Shown here: piece by piece, positions 54,965 through 64,000 of the stretch
How positions within the stretch are numbered: the first letter of the stretch is position 1
How the letters are laid out: the number at the start of each line of letters is the position of its first letter
Assembly: GCF_000236905.1 (NCBI RefSeq)
Contig: NC_016526.1
Coordinates: 310,001 to 374,000, forward strand
Length of the DNA stretch: 64,000 nt
Source: Tetrapisispora phaffii CBS 4417
Lineage: Eukaryota; Ascomycota; Saccharomycetes; Saccharomycetales; Saccharomycetaceae
Reading direction: 5' to 3'
The notes under the pieces: generated by a model
What the model was told of the DNA's origin: nothing
Seen by the model: the letters and a program-made list of their open reading frames with translations, nothing else
Database searches by the model: none
Program-made: the position numbers and the translations under genes

Positions 54965-55047
54965 CAGCCGCCCAACGCGGCTGATAAAAACCAAACCAAA
55001 CCACACCAAACACACAAAACGCAAAATAGCTCCTCCGAGACTCGGAG
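54965..55047. repeat. cluster of GC-rich palindromes
   Basis: CAGCCGC (54965-54971) pairs with GCGGCTG (54977-54983) across five bases; CTCCGAG (55033-55039) pairs with CTCGGAG (55041-55047) across one base, giving CCG-N5-CGG, a spacing of the kind bound by zinc-cluster factors. A further 12-base palindrome, GTTGCATGCAAC, is at 54910-54921. Confidence 0.75.
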
Positions 55048-55772
55048 AATATCGCACCCTATTTTCCCAATCCATCTCTTTCTGAATTTGTTTCTTATTC
55101 CCACGGACCAATTTTGATGCATTCTCTTCCTTTGGGCAATGCGAATTATCAAAAAAACACACACACACAGACACACAAATAAATACATTCTCAGACAAAC
55201 ACGCGCAGCGATGGGAGACCAGAACAGTACCCAAAATGTAACTTTATTTGCGCTGTGGCATCTCCCACCCGTCTCCAACCCGGTATCACACACCAAGCAG
55301 AGAATGACCCGAAATAATGGATAGCCAACGTGCTATCATCACACCGTATACCATCCCAATCCCCTTCCCCATCCATGGAGATAACGAAGATTAAAATCGT
55401 GAAAATGTGAAAAATGTTATGGGCGGTTCTGCTTTTTGTTACCACTACTACACACACATGCCCACATAGTGAGGAATGGTAAAAGCTGATTGTTCAATGA
55501 AATGCTCTACAGTACCGTTTCAAACAGGGCTCGACTCATACATTAGCATTAATAAGACTATTTGCTTTTCATTGCACCTGTTTTCTATTGCTATTACTGT
55601 AAGTTATTACGTTTTTGAAGTGTTATTGACACAAAAACATAAACTATAAATAATATATATATATGTATAGATGATATTAAAATTATCGTTATATATATTC
55701 TCTATTCCTATTGCTTTTCTATACTATACATACAGACTGATCATATACAAAGTACACATATAACTCCACACA

Positions 55773-56276
55773 ATGTTAAACGCTATCAGATTCACAGGTA
55801 CTAAGACTTTGACGAACAGCACCCTATTTGCTTCTTCTACTCTGTTGAAGAGGGCTTATCACCCAAAAGTTATTGATCACTACACTAATCCTAGAAATGT
55901 AGGTTCTTTAGATAAAAAAATGTCTAATGTGGGGACAGGTTTGGTAGGGGCCCCTGCTTGTGGAGATGTCATGAGACTGCAGATTAAAGTAAACGATAAA
56001 ACAGGAATAATAGAAGACGTTAAATTTAAGACGTTTGGCTGTGGTTCTGCAATTGCCTCTTCTTCTCTGATGACTGAAATGGTTAACGGGATCTCTATAA
56101 ATGATGCTCTACAGATTAAGAACACACAGATCGCCCAGGAACTACAACTGCCCCCAGTCAAGTTACATTGCTCTATGTTAGCCGAAGATGCTATTAAAGC
56201 TGCAGTAAAAGATTATAAATCAAAGAGAGGCGGTTTAAAGAAAAACTTATTATCAAAGAAACAAAGTGCTCTTTGA
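55773..56276 (+). CDS. ISU1: mitochondrial iron-sulfur cluster scaffold protein
   Basis: Isu1 is the scaffold on which Nfs1-Isd11 and frataxin build 2Fe-2S clusters, later handed on by Ssq1, Jac1 and Mge1. The 167 residues (165 in Isu1, 156 in Isu2) begin with a basic presequence (about 1-28), then HPKVIDHYTNPRNVGSLD. The three cluster-binding cysteines are Cys63 (GAPACGD), Cys90 (TFGCGSA) and Cys133 (LHCSM), with Asp65 also conserved. The Ssq1-recognition motif LPPVK is at 126-130. All essential residues are present. The gene is divergent from GIP3, as at YPL135W and YOR226C; the duplicates cannot be told apart. Confidence 0.97.
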   Translation: MLNAIRFTGTKTLTNSTLFASSTLLKRAYHPKVIDHYTNPRNVGSLDKKMSNVGTGLVGAPACGDVMRLQIKVNDKTGIIEDVKFKTFGCGSAIASSSLMTEMVNGISINDALQIKNTQIAQELQLPPVKLHCSMLAEDAIKAAVKDYKSKRGGLKKNLLSKKQSAL

Positions 56277-56538
56277 TTATAAAAAAATAGTCGAATAGCA
56301 TAAACCAAAACAAATATTCTTAATATTCCCTCCAGATGATATATACACATATAATACATTTGTAATACACTGCATACATAATTGATTTAAATATATACCA
56401 TATTATGTTTTACTTTACTATTACTGATTTTCATTTGAATATAAATATACATATACGTACATACATATGTTCTTTTGCGTAAACAGAAAGAAACACATAC
56501 ACTGAAAAAACATATTATTTGGATTAAAAAATTGCTAT

Positions 56539-57465
56539 TCACATACGTGTGTGGAAAAAATCCATTACGCCAGTAAATACAACTAATAAAATACCACCAC
56601 CTGGTCCTAATCTTAATACTTTTGGCACAAATCCCTTATATAAAGCTTTGAAGCCTTCCTCTCTGTAGATTGTCACAATCGAAGGTAATGACCAATTATA
56701 TTTTCTTGGAATAATTTTACCGTCTTCACCTATAACTTTTTTGAAATTTTGTATTCTTGATTTAACAACATCAAATGGTGTGTTGCACATTGAACCAACT
56801 GTACCACCGATCGAACCAGCAATTAGATCATTTCTGATAGATTGGTTTTTATTGTTTGCCTTTGGCAATAAACTTCTAACTTGGAAAATAATACCAAAAT
56901 AACCGGCATTCCAAACACCATGTCTCCACATAGTGGCCTCTAACCCGTTATACATAGCAAATATACCTTCATTCTTAATGATTTTAGATAAACAATCAAT
57001 TGGAGATTTGTAAGTCGAGTTGACATCTTGAACTCTAATTTTAATCAATTCAAAGGGAACAACGACGAACGATTCTAATAGACCAGCAGATGCACCACTT
57101 AGAACCGAAATTTTCTGTGTTAATCTCTCTTGTTGAAATTCTCTTAAGTAGAATGCTTTAAAAAAATCGTTACCTGCAAACTTAGTGGCTCTCTTTGGGG
57201 CTTCCATTAAAATAGGAGACGTAATCCCTTTATACAATCTCGAAGCACCTTCATTTTTGACAATTTTAGCTATGCAATCGATAACACCATTGTACTGTAC
57301 TGTAGCAGTTTTCAATGCACTAGGGGCGGTTTTACTCACCTGTAATTGCATTCTAGTCTTCACAACATCTAATGGGTACATCACTAGAATCTCAGAGACA
57401 CCAGCAACGGCACCTGCAATGAAGGTATACACAAAAGGTAATTGTTTTTTCTCTTGGGTAGACAT
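56539..57465 (-). CDS. ODC1/ODC2: mitochondrial 2-oxodicarboxylate carrier
   Basis: This inner-membrane carrier exchanges 2-oxoglutarate and 2-oxoadipate, linking mitochondria to lysine and glutamate synthesis. The 308 residues (310 and 307 in S. cerevisiae) form three repeats of about 100, each with the carrier signature: PLDVVKTRMQ 31-40, PFELIKIRVQ 137-146 and PFDVVKSRIQ 230-239. Matching GxxxLYKG-type motifs follow (SRLYKGIT, FAMYNGLE, KALYKGFV). The end RLGPGGGILLVVF is typical of the ODC group. Six membrane helices are expected. It lies convergent with ISU1, 262 bases apart; MCT1 is next, as for ODC2 (YOR222W). Confidence 0.95.
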   Translation of the reverse strand: MSTQEKKQLPFVYTFIAGAVAGVSEILVMYPLDVVKTRMQLQVSKTAPSALKTATVQYNGVIDCIAKIVKNEGASRLYKGITSPILMEAPKRATKFAGNDFFKAFYLREFQQERLTQKISVLSGASAGLLESFVVVPFELIKIRVQDVNSTYKSPIDCLSKIIKNEGIFAMYNGLEATMWRHGVWNAGYFGIIFQVRSLLPKANNKNQSIRNDLIAGSIGGTVGSMCNTPFDVVKSRIQNFKKVIGEDGKIIPRKYNWSLPSIVTIYREEGFKALYKGFVPKVLRLGPGGGILLVVFTGVMDFFHTRM

Positions 57466-58848
57466 ATTTCTGTTAACTTGGTTATTTTAATCAATTACCA
57501 CTGTCAATATCTAATTGTTGAGCTTATTAAATTCAACGCCGTATAAAAAACGAATACTTTTAAGTACACACATATATATATATATAAGTATATGCATGGA
57601 TGTATGTATATGTATTATCTTATCCTGCAATTGTCCATTGAGCAAGGTAAAATGGTAAAGTTAACTGTAAGGTTATCTTCGATTACATTCCAATCATTGA
57701 CTGATTATCTTAGAATCTTAAAAATTTCAAAATCTTAACTGCGAATAGCTCCATTTCTACGGGAAATTCTATTTTCTGAAATTTATAATAGTAACCGAAG
57801 ATGACTGAACCAGCTTCTTATGTCTACAATCTCACTCATATAACGTTTGAAGTCATTTATTTATTTTTGACTCTTTAAGACTTAATGAGGCAATGGCTTC
57901 AATAGCAATCACTGTTCCATGACTTTGAACCTAATCAAAAAAACAGAATAATGATCGTGTATCGTAACCATGCTGTTTATATGCAAACAGATATATATAT
58001 ATATATATATCTGTGTATAGATAGATACATGTAAGATTGGCATCTAGGGACATACTTTACGACTAGTACTAAACCGTCATCTTGCCAGTTATCGGAACAA
58101 TAGTTCCTTCTGAAATCATCAGTCTGCAGGTGTCGTTGCATAAACACATGTTGTTGTTGCTTTGATAATTACTCAACATTTATAAGGAATGAGGAGTGGG
58201 AATGATAATAACACTACCACACTTGCTCTTCAATTAGATCATTGTGCTACTACCCTCTTAGTATACTATCTTTAACATAAACAATGTCGTATTATATTAA
58301 TAACATTGTTCTTTTCAATTCGAATACAAAAAAGATAATTGACTACTGCTGTTTTTCAAACTTTCACTTATTTTCCTTTAAAATCTTATGCTTTGAGAAT
58401 TAATTTTCTGGTTTCTAAATCTTTTAAACGTTTCTTACAGAGAAAACAATTATTATTCCTTGAAATTAAAATCATCAGATACAAAGAAATTTCTTAATCT
58501 TAATTCGTTTAACGATAGAAGACGGTTATTTTATTCATTTATAATATTATGATTTGAAGTTATACGTTATATTAGTAATACCTGCTAATTGTAATAACTT
58601 CCAATCCTTTCTATATTATTTGAACTATTATCAAGTGTTCAATATAAGATATAGTTTTAGCTTATATTGTTTTTACGGTTTACAAACATTTATTCTATTA
58701 AATCAAGCTCCCCATCCATCAGTAATCGCGTATAGTCGTATATACGTGCATTCGATACGTGCAAGCCATATATTTAATTGCTTCACCATTACATTACTGA
58801 TTAAATTGTCATTTATAAAATATCTGTTGAATTTTTCTTTGACTAAAG
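57466..58848. other. divergent promoter region ODC/MCT1
   Basis: 1383 A/T-rich bases. An AT run flanked by ACAG/CTGT forms a 28-base palindrome at 57987-58014. A 122-codon frame overlapping the MCT1 start in another frame has no motif. No RNA gene is recognised. RPB8 and DSC3, which lie near ODC2 in S. cerevisiae, are absent. Confidence 0.55.
57987..58014. repeat. 28-base AT-rich palindrome
   Basis: ACAG, then (AT)10, then CTGT: perfectly self-complementary, lying 522 bases upstream of the ODC start. Confidence 0.85.
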
Positions 58849-59970
58849 ATGAGATTAATTACATTTCCAGGACAAGGTACCCCTATTGCCATATCTGTTT
58901 TGAAAAATGTAATCAAATATAAATCTAAAGAGTTCCAACAAATTTTAGATAAAAACGATCATTCAAAATATTTATTAGAATATATCTTTAATAATCCGAC
59001 GAATCCAGGTAGTATAGCTGTTTGTTCCAATTTGTATTATCAATTGTATGAAAAGGATAGAGAAAATAACAAATTACCGAGTTTAATTACAGAAGATAGA
59101 AATAAAGATGTGCTATTATTAGGTCATTCTTTAGGTGAATTGACTTGTTTGAGTTTAAATAATTTATTTTCATTGAAGGATTTATTTGATATTGCAAATT
59201 ATAGAAATAAATTAATGATAGAAAAAACTGAAAATTATTTGATCGCTCATAAATTGAATTACTCAACCAAATTTGAAATGTGGGCATTATCATCTGCTAG
59301 TGCAGTCAACTTACCTTCTGAAGTTTTACAATTATTATCAAGAAAACATTCTATAAATTCACCATATAAATCAGTGGCAATCGCTAATACAAACTCGGTG
59401 AAGCAATGTGTCGTGACTGGTTTGATTGAAGATTTGGAATCACTAAGAGCAGATTTACATTTGAATATTCCTAGATTGAGAATTACTGAATTAACTAATC
59501 CTGACAATTTAGCATTCCATAACAAAAATGTTCTAAGACCAATTCAAGAACCATTATATGATTTCATATGGTCCATTTTAAAACATAATAATACTCATAC
59601 ACGTACACAATTGGATTATCCCATATTATCGAATTACGATGCCAGAATTTCGATATATATCCATCATGCTATTGAAAGGTTTGTTAAATCTAGTTCGAAT
59701 ACCGTTCAATTTACTAAGTGTTATGATACAATAAACTCATTAATAAATGAGACTAATCTGCATAAAGATGATGATACTGCACAACTAAAAGAAAATACGT
59801 TGTTACCTGACCATTTAGCAATCTGTATGGGTCCAGGTAATGTTATTTACAATTTAATAAAAAGAAACTGTGAACAAATTGTGCCATATCAGTATAATTC
59901 TACTGAAACAATATCGGCATTAAATATCGTCCAAGCTAAAGTTGCAGAGGAGCAACCTAAGAACAAATAG
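58849..59970 (+). CDS. MCT1: mitochondrial malonyl-CoA:ACP transferase
   Basis: Mct1 loads malonyl groups onto mitochondrial acyl carrier protein for type II fatty acid synthesis. The 373 residues (360 in S. cerevisiae) show the FabD fold: MRLITFPGQGTPIAISVLK at the N-terminus, the nucleophile elbow LLGHSLGELTCLSL with Ser94, NSVKQCVVTGLIEDLESLR, RLRITELTNPDNLAFHNKNV with the active-site His, and a final CMGPGNVIYNLIKRNC. A classical presequence is not evident, as in S. cerevisiae. In S. cerevisiae it is YOR221C next to ODC2. The last third has an extra loop before the GPGN motif. Confidence 0.96.
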   Translation: MRLITFPGQGTPIAISVLKNVIKYKSKEFQQILDKNDHSKYLLEYIFNNPTNPGSIAVCSNLYYQLYEKDRENNKLPSLITEDRNKDVLLLGHSLGELTCLSLNNLFSLKDLFDIANYRNKLMIEKTENYLIAHKLNYSTKFEMWALSSASAVNLPSEVLQLLSRKHSINSPYKSVAIANTNSVKQCVVTGLIEDLESLRADLHLNIPRLRITELTNPDNLAFHNKNVLRPIQEPLYDFIWSILKHNNTHTRTQLDYPILSNYDARISIYIHHAIERFVKSSSNTVQFTKCYDTINSLINETNLHKDDDTAQLKENTLLPDHLAICMGPGNVIYNLIKRNCEQIVPYQYNSTETISALNIVQAKVAEEQPKNK

Positions 59971-60201
59971 TGTTAAGTTCTCTTAAGTTTTCATATTCCA
60001 AACAATTCAATAGTTAACTACGATGCCAATCACGACAAGAGAATAGCAATCTTTTAACTATCCGCATATTAAGTATTCATGTCATTTATAAAACTAACTT
60101 GTTTATATATTAATTATAGTATTAATTTTTTTTGACTAACTAATATATATATATCTACAAAAATTAGAAAATAAATACACCGATGTTTATTTTTTTACAT
60201 G

Positions 60202-60795
60202 TTATATTTCATGTAATATTATGGTTGGACTTGTAGAGTCATCTTTGCTGTCGTGCAATACATAATCTGACTTACTATTCTCTATCTGTTGTGTATTTAC
60301 TGTTAAATTCGAAAATTTTGAATTGCCAGCAGTTGATAAATCACTGTTCGGTCTTAATTTTTCCGTAGGTAGTGGTTCAGAATAAATATGGTAAGGTTGA
60401 TGTTCTGAAAATTTTAGTAATGTAGGAGAAGTGTCATCACAGAAACGTAATGTCGGTTCCTTAGGTATTGAAATAGAGAGATTCAAACCTAAAGTTAATT
60501 TATCAGCTTTTGTGAGGTCTACACAGGCAGAGACCTTTACGTCTGAATTATTTTTCATATTGTATTCTTTTAAATACATTTCTAAAAATTGAAGCATATT
60601 GTCAAAACAATATCCATCTTGTACAATTATAAGTATTCTATTGAAACACGGAATATCTTTATATGACCACATTGACGACATATAACCTGGAAATTGCTCA
60701 ATAAACAGTTTATTATATATTTCATCAGAGAAAGATTGATTAAACTTATTTGAAATTTTTAGAATGTCAGTAATTATTATCTTATTTTTTTGCAT
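60202..60795 (-). CDS. RCN2: calcipressin-like regulator of calcineurin, Rcn2
   Basis: The 197-residue protein has an RRM-like first half (ILIIVQDGYCFDNMLQFLEMYL, then a beta-rich segment with KVSACVDL) followed by the linker ISIPKEPTLRFCDDTSPTLL and HQPYHIYSEPLPTE, similar in layout to calcipressins. The C-terminus SPTIILHEI resembles the calcineurin-docking PxIxIT-type end of RCAN proteins. The typical FLISPP element is not clear. In S. cerevisiae RCN2 (265 residues, YOR220W) follows MCT1, and orientation agrees. The protein here is shorter. Similarity is modest, so the call relies largely on position. Confidence 0.65.
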   Translation of the reverse strand: MQKNKIIITDILKISNKFNQSFSDEIYNKLFIEQFPGYMSSMWSYKDIPCFNRILIIVQDGYCFDNMLQFLEMYLKEYNMKNNSDVKVSACVDLTKADKLTLGLNLSISIPKEPTLRFCDDTSPTLLKFSEHQPYHIYSEPLPTEKLRPNSDLSTAGNSKFSNLTVNTQQIENSKSDYVLHDSKDDSTSPTIILHEI

Positions 60796-61944
60796 TTGTG
60801 AGTGTGAGTATGAACGTGAGTGTCGGTATTTCGATTAGTATTATAGTTAGCCAATTGTTATACTATAGTACAATAAGATAGTATATGTTACTAAGGACTA
60901 TGTTATAATGCAATATATTTCATGTAGCTTCATGTTTCTTTTATATCAGTTCTAATCTAATCCTATTCTTTTTTTTTGTTGTAAGGAAAGTAGTACATGA
61001 TTAGAAATGAGCCCATCTGTTGCAAGTTAATAAATTGGTGGCTAAATTCGAACAAAGCCTGGCTAATAAGAAAGACAACAGAACATACAAGGATTTCTGT
61101 CACGAACAAAAAAATAAGTCCGGTACCTTACTGGTAATTCTTATGAGAGACACAAACTCATAAATTAAGTAGATACCGATTATATTCATATTTCAGTTAA
61201 TATCTGACTACCAAATGAGAACATCCGTATCATCTCATCCATCGTATTGATCCCTTTTGAAACCGTAAGATTAAGAAATATCAAAGCCAACATGCAAAAA
61301 AGTAAAAAGGATAACAAAAAACCCCAAGGGTGGCTATGTCAAGTTTCGAAACAGATAGACTTTTAAAACGAGGTTGTTCATAAGTTACTAATAAAACGAG
61401 AATGTACGTTTAAATTAATTGGTTTACGAGGCGTAGGTGCTAAAATAAATCAAATGGATGACATACACTCAAATAAATAATTGAGCAAGCATCGTTATTG
61501 GAAAACGAGACGTAAAGATAAGAAATGATAATTCTAAATTTAATAATCGCCCCATAATAGTGAACTTAGTAATCATCTTAAGATTTAATTTCATCTTTCT
61601 ATATTACGCCTCAAATACAGTAGCCAGTCTCTATAGTGTTGTAATCGCAACTGTAGTCCTTAAAGTATAGCCACTATTAAAAGTTAGAAAACATTTAACT
61701 GCGCATGAAAAGCAGGGAATTCACAAAAAGGTACAAAGTAAGATACCATGACCCACCACCATCTGAGACCGATCAGCACATGCAATTTTGACCACCAAGT
61801 CACAAAATGGCATTCGAACGTTAATGGCAGTGCATCATGGCAGTGAAGAAAATGAGACAAACAGCCACAATCGGTTTTTCAGATTTAAAAAAGTATTTGA
61901 GTGACTGTTTCAGAAATGTACGGATGTTAGATTATACAAGCAAA

Positions 61945-61957
61945 ACACCCATACACA
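61945..61957 (+). promoter_or_regulatory. Rap1 site upstream of RPL5
   Basis: ACACCCATACACA matches the Rap1 consensus ACACCCRYACAYM at every position, 567 bases before the RPL5 start and followed by T-rich tracts, the usual design of a ribosomal protein promoter. Confidence 0.8.
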
Positions 61958-62370
61958 ATACATAAAGTCTTTTTTTTAGATTGTTTTATTTTTTTGGAAA
62001 TTCTTACATAGCAATTAAGTTATCTGTGTTCTGTCTTTTAGGCAGTTATAGTGCAAATGTTGTGTATTCAACAGGCACAATTATTCAAGAACCAATAAGT
62101 TATCGTACATATACTATGAAAATGCGTTTTGTTAGAGGTTTTCAAGCCTAGGTGCTAACTGTTGCGTTCGACTTCTTCCTTCCAAGCACTAAAGACTTAT
62201 GACAATTGACTGAATGACAATACCTGTTCTTGTAACGGTTTTCTTTGCCAATTCGCATCACATTGTCTTATAGAGACAACTCACGCGCGTTCAGTATGTC
62301 TTTTTTTTTATTGTATGTGGAAAAGTGAAATTTTTCAGAGGTTGAAATAATTTTGTTCAATTCGATGACT

Positions 62371-62398
62371 TTAATTTATATATATATATATAAATTAA
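62371..62398. repeat. 28-base perfect TA-rich palindrome
   Basis: TTAATT, a TA core and AATTAA are exactly self-complementary. It ends 125 bases before the RPL5 start codon, possibly within the 5' leader. Confidence 0.85.
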
Positions 62399-62523
62399 TT
62401 ATATATTAAATTTTATTTCAGTACGTATTTTGGATTTAATTGATCAATTGTAGGTTTTTGTTCTCAATTCTTGTTCTTGTTCAGTTGAAAGAAACCATAC
62501 CGTTATTATTAATTCAAAGAAAA

Positions 62524-63414
62524 ATGGCTTTCGAATTATCTAAGACCTCTGCTTACCACTCTCGTTTCCAAACTCCTTTCAGAAGAAGAAGAGAAGGTAA
62601 GACCGACTACTACCAAAGAAAGAGATTAGTCGCTCAACACAAGGCTAAATACAACACTCCAAAGTACAGATTAGTCGTTAGATTCACTAACAAGGATATC
62701 ATTTGTCAAATCATCTCCTCTACCATCACTGGTGACGTTGTTTTAACTGCTGCTTACTCTCATGAATTACCAAGATACGGTATCACCCATGGTTTAACCA
62801 ACTGGTCCGCTGCTTACGCCACCGGTTTATTAATCGCCAGAAGAACTTTACAAAAGTTAGGTTTAGACGAGACTTACAAGGGTGTCGAAGAACCAGAAGG
62901 TGAATACGAATTAACCGAGGCTGTTGAAGACGGTCCAAGACCATTCAAGGTTTTCTTAGACATTGGTTTACAAAGAACTACCACTGGTGCTAGAATCTTT
63001 GGTTGTTTGAAGGGTGCCTCTGACGGTGGTTTATACATTCCTCACTCTGAAAACAGATTCCCAGGTTGGGACTTCGAAGCCGAAGAAGTTGATGCCGATT
63101 TATTAAGATCTTACATCTTTGGTGGTCACGTTTCTCAATACATGGAAGAATTAGCTGATGATGATGAAGAAAGATTCTCTGAATTATTCAAGGGTTACTT
63201 AGCTGATGACATCGATGCCGATGCTATTGAAGACATCTACACTGAAGCTCACGCTGCTATCAGAGCTGACCCAGCCTTCAAGCCAACCGAAAAGAAATTC
63301 ACCAAGGAACAATACGCTGCTGAATCCAAGAAGTTCAGACAAACTAAATTGACCAAGGAAGAAAGAAAGGCTCGTGTTGCTGCCAAGATTGCTGCTTTAG
63401 CTGGTCAACAATAG
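62524..63414 (+). CDS. RPL5: 60S ribosomal protein uL18 (L5)
   Basis: Rpl5 binds 5S rRNA and, with Rpl11, enters the pre-60S particle as the 5S RNP. The 296 residues (297 in S. cerevisiae) begin MAFELSKTSAYHSRFQTPFRRRREGKT... in family style; an upstream in-frame Met 28 codons earlier would add a hydrophobic, non-conserved leader and is rejected. Conserved parts include TDYYQRKRLVAQHKAKYNTP, ELPRYGITHGLTNWSAAYATG and IPHSENRFPGWD. The codons are almost entirely the preferred set, marking very high expression. No intron is seen in the coding region. Locus corresponds to YPL131W. Confidence 0.97.
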   Translation: MAFELSKTSAYHSRFQTPFRRRREGKTDYYQRKRLVAQHKAKYNTPKYRLVVRFTNKDIICQIISSTITGDVVLTAAYSHELPRYGITHGLTNWSAAYATGLLIARRTLQKLGLDETYKGVEEPEGEYELTEAVEDGPRPFKVFLDIGLQRTTTGARIFGCLKGASDGGLYIPHSENRFPGWDFEAEEVDADLLRSYIFGGHVSQYMEELADDDEERFSELFKGYLADDIDADAIEDIYTEAHAAIRADPAFKPTEKKFTKEQYAAESKKFRQTKLTKEERKARVAAKIAALAGQQ

Positions 63415-63849
63415 ATTTATTAAATTTTTACATATTTTATATAGCATATAATCTTTTAATAATAATCTTAATTTTTTCTTTTAAAAGAACTATTAAGGTT
63501 TATAATTTATATTATTTAATGGAATTATAACTTTGAGAATACAAAAGTCCATTGAAAAATTCATCATATTCTATTATTACCTGAAAAACTGTGATAAAAT
63601 CTTATTTAGTTCGCCTTCCTTTTTGGGCGAACAATGACGACTTGGCATATAAAAAGTCGTATATCATCAGAATATGTGTATACAAACTGATAAAAGACAA
63701 CTGACCTCCAAATAATCATAGCTTGTACCCAAAACACTCACAATAAAAGCACAGTTAAGAGTCAACGATTCACAAGTTCTTAATGCTACAATTTACCAAT
63801 CAAATTAAATACTACATTGATATAAAAGAAACCATATTTAACTCTTTAG
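63415..63849. other. intergenic after RPL5
   Basis: 435 A/T-rich bases with the RPL5 3' end and the presumed promoter of the next gene. A short imperfect hairpin around TTCGCC/GGGCGA is visible at 63610-63631. Confidence 0.5.
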
Positions 63850-64000
63850 ATGAATGATTCAACTCAATCTGTGCTAAGGAAAAACTTATCGTCGAAGTTG
63901 AAAAGAATCGACTCAGAAATGTCAAATCTTCGATTAAATGATTTAGATGGAAATGGACATATTCTAAACGATGCTGACAGACTGGCAGACTTAGAGTCAC
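63850..64000 (+). CDS. unrecognised protein, N-terminal fragment cut by the window end
   Basis: An ATG at 63850 opens a frame that stays open to the last base (50 complete codons). It begins MNDSTQSVLRKNLSSKLKRI and continues DSEMSNLRLNDLDGNGHILN, polar and probably helical. I do not recognise it. After RPL5, S. cerevisiae order would offer SPO19 or TAF14 from one track and STE13 from the other; the sequence does not resemble TAF14, and the others cannot be judged from so little. An antisense frame of 62 codons overlaps it and is less plausible. Confidence 0.4.
   Translation, partial: MNDSTQSVLRKNLSSKLKRIDSEMSNLRLNDLDGNGHILNDADRLADLES

Larger units (their letters stand above)
53905..55772. 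other. 1.9 kb divergent region GIP3/ISU1 with a G+C-rich core
   Basis: The outer parts are A/T-rich with TATATA clusters; the core (about 54600-55450) is close to half G+C (35 of 60 bases at 54901-54960). It holds several perfect GC-rich palindromes, a Reb1 site, CA/GT runs and CACCC motifs. Frames up to 157 codons are open on both strands but look like composition artefacts: they overlap, have erratic content and no motif. Confidence 0.55.
60796..62523. other. 1.7 kb gene-free stretch RCN2-RPL5
   Basis: No gene is supported. RDS2 and COX11, which precede RPL5 in S. cerevisiae, are absent. The right part is the RPL5 promoter: a perfect Rap1 site (61945-61957), T-rich tracts (61970-61993, 62299-62308) and a 28-base TA palindrome in the probable leader (62371-62398). 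Confidence 0.6.

Noticed and set aside
54761..55296. Minus-strand frames of 157 and 142 codons in the GIP3/ISU1 spacer
   Set aside because: They overlap each other and plus-strand frames, contain CA/GT-repeat translations such as CVSVCVCF, and have no family motif. High G+C explains the lack of stops.
58554..58922. 122-codon plus-strand frame overlapping the MCT1 start
   Set aside because: It lies in a different frame from MCT1, has no motif and a composition typical of A/T-rich noncoding sequence.
62295..62420. Possible 5'-leader intron of RPL5 (GTATGT near 62297 and 62315, TTTCAG near 62420)
   Set aside because: No TACTAAC-like branch site lies between them.
62440..62523. Upstream in-frame Met for RPL5
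   Set aside because: The extra 28 residues are hydrophobic and non-conserved; MAFELSK is the family start.

Overview
The window is nuclear DNA of a budding yeast (Saccharomycetaceae). The evidence is low G+C, short intergenic spaces, almost intronless genes, GTATGT/TACTAAC splice signals, and a gene order that follows Saccharomyces cerevisiae almost gene for gene. From left to right the genes match S. cerevisiae chromosome XVI left arm (BEM4, CDC60, PET20, AIM44, PRM4, RAD53, PRP46, YPL150W, PPT2, KES1, POC4, RPL33A, FRK1, MKK2, UME1, GIP3, ISU1, ODC1, RPL5). Interleaved with them are genes that S. cerevisiae keeps on the duplicated sister segment of chromosome XV (SRL1, ENV9, MET7, ABP140, DFR1, MGE1, MCT1, RCN2), all in the expected orientation. 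Many genes of both tracks are missing, including essential ones, so they should lie on a second copy elsewhere. This is what a post-whole-genome-duplication yeast that sorted its duplicates independently of Saccharomyces should look like. The Tetrapisispora/Vanderwaltozyma lineage is my best guess; the species is not proven.

Layout. 0-10.7 kb: a secreted Ser/Thr-rich protein (SRL1/SVS1 type), BEM4, the reductase ENV9, cytosolic leucyl-tRNA synthetase CDC60 and PET20. 10.7-12.8 kb: a gene-free stretch with a 66-base assembly gap (11035-11100). 12.8-25.7 kb: AIM44, PRM4, a 2.3 kb empty stretch with strong inverted repeats, RAD53, PRP46 and MET7. 26.5-36.5 kb: a protein kinase, an Ecdysoneless/SGT1-family gene broken by one base, an Abp140 homologue reduced to its actin-binding part, PPT2, KES1 and DFR1. 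36.8-40.1 kb: POC4, an intron-containing U3 snoRNA gene, and RPL33 with its intron. 40.4-54 kb: KIN4/FRK1, MGE1, MKK1/2, UME1/WTM and GIP3/HER1. 55.7-64 kb: ISU1, ODC, MCT1, RCN2, RPL5 and the start of an unrecognised gene cut by the window end.

Functionally this is a housekeeping region with no operons. Recurrent themes are mitochondrial function (PET20, MGE1, ISU1, ODC, MCT1, PPT2), polarity, cell wall and checkpoint signalling (BEM4, AIM44, MKK, KIN4, RAD53), and translation (CDC60, RPL33, RPL5, U3). MCT1 and PPT2 both serve mitochondrial type II fatty acid synthesis; MET7 and DFR1 both serve folate metabolism. I found no tRNA gene, transposon, CRISPR array or virus. The points most worth a second look are the actin-binding-only Abp140, the frameshifted Ecd homologue, the U3 intron, the inverted repeats near 17.7 kb, and two G+C-rich islands near 5.6 and 55 kb.
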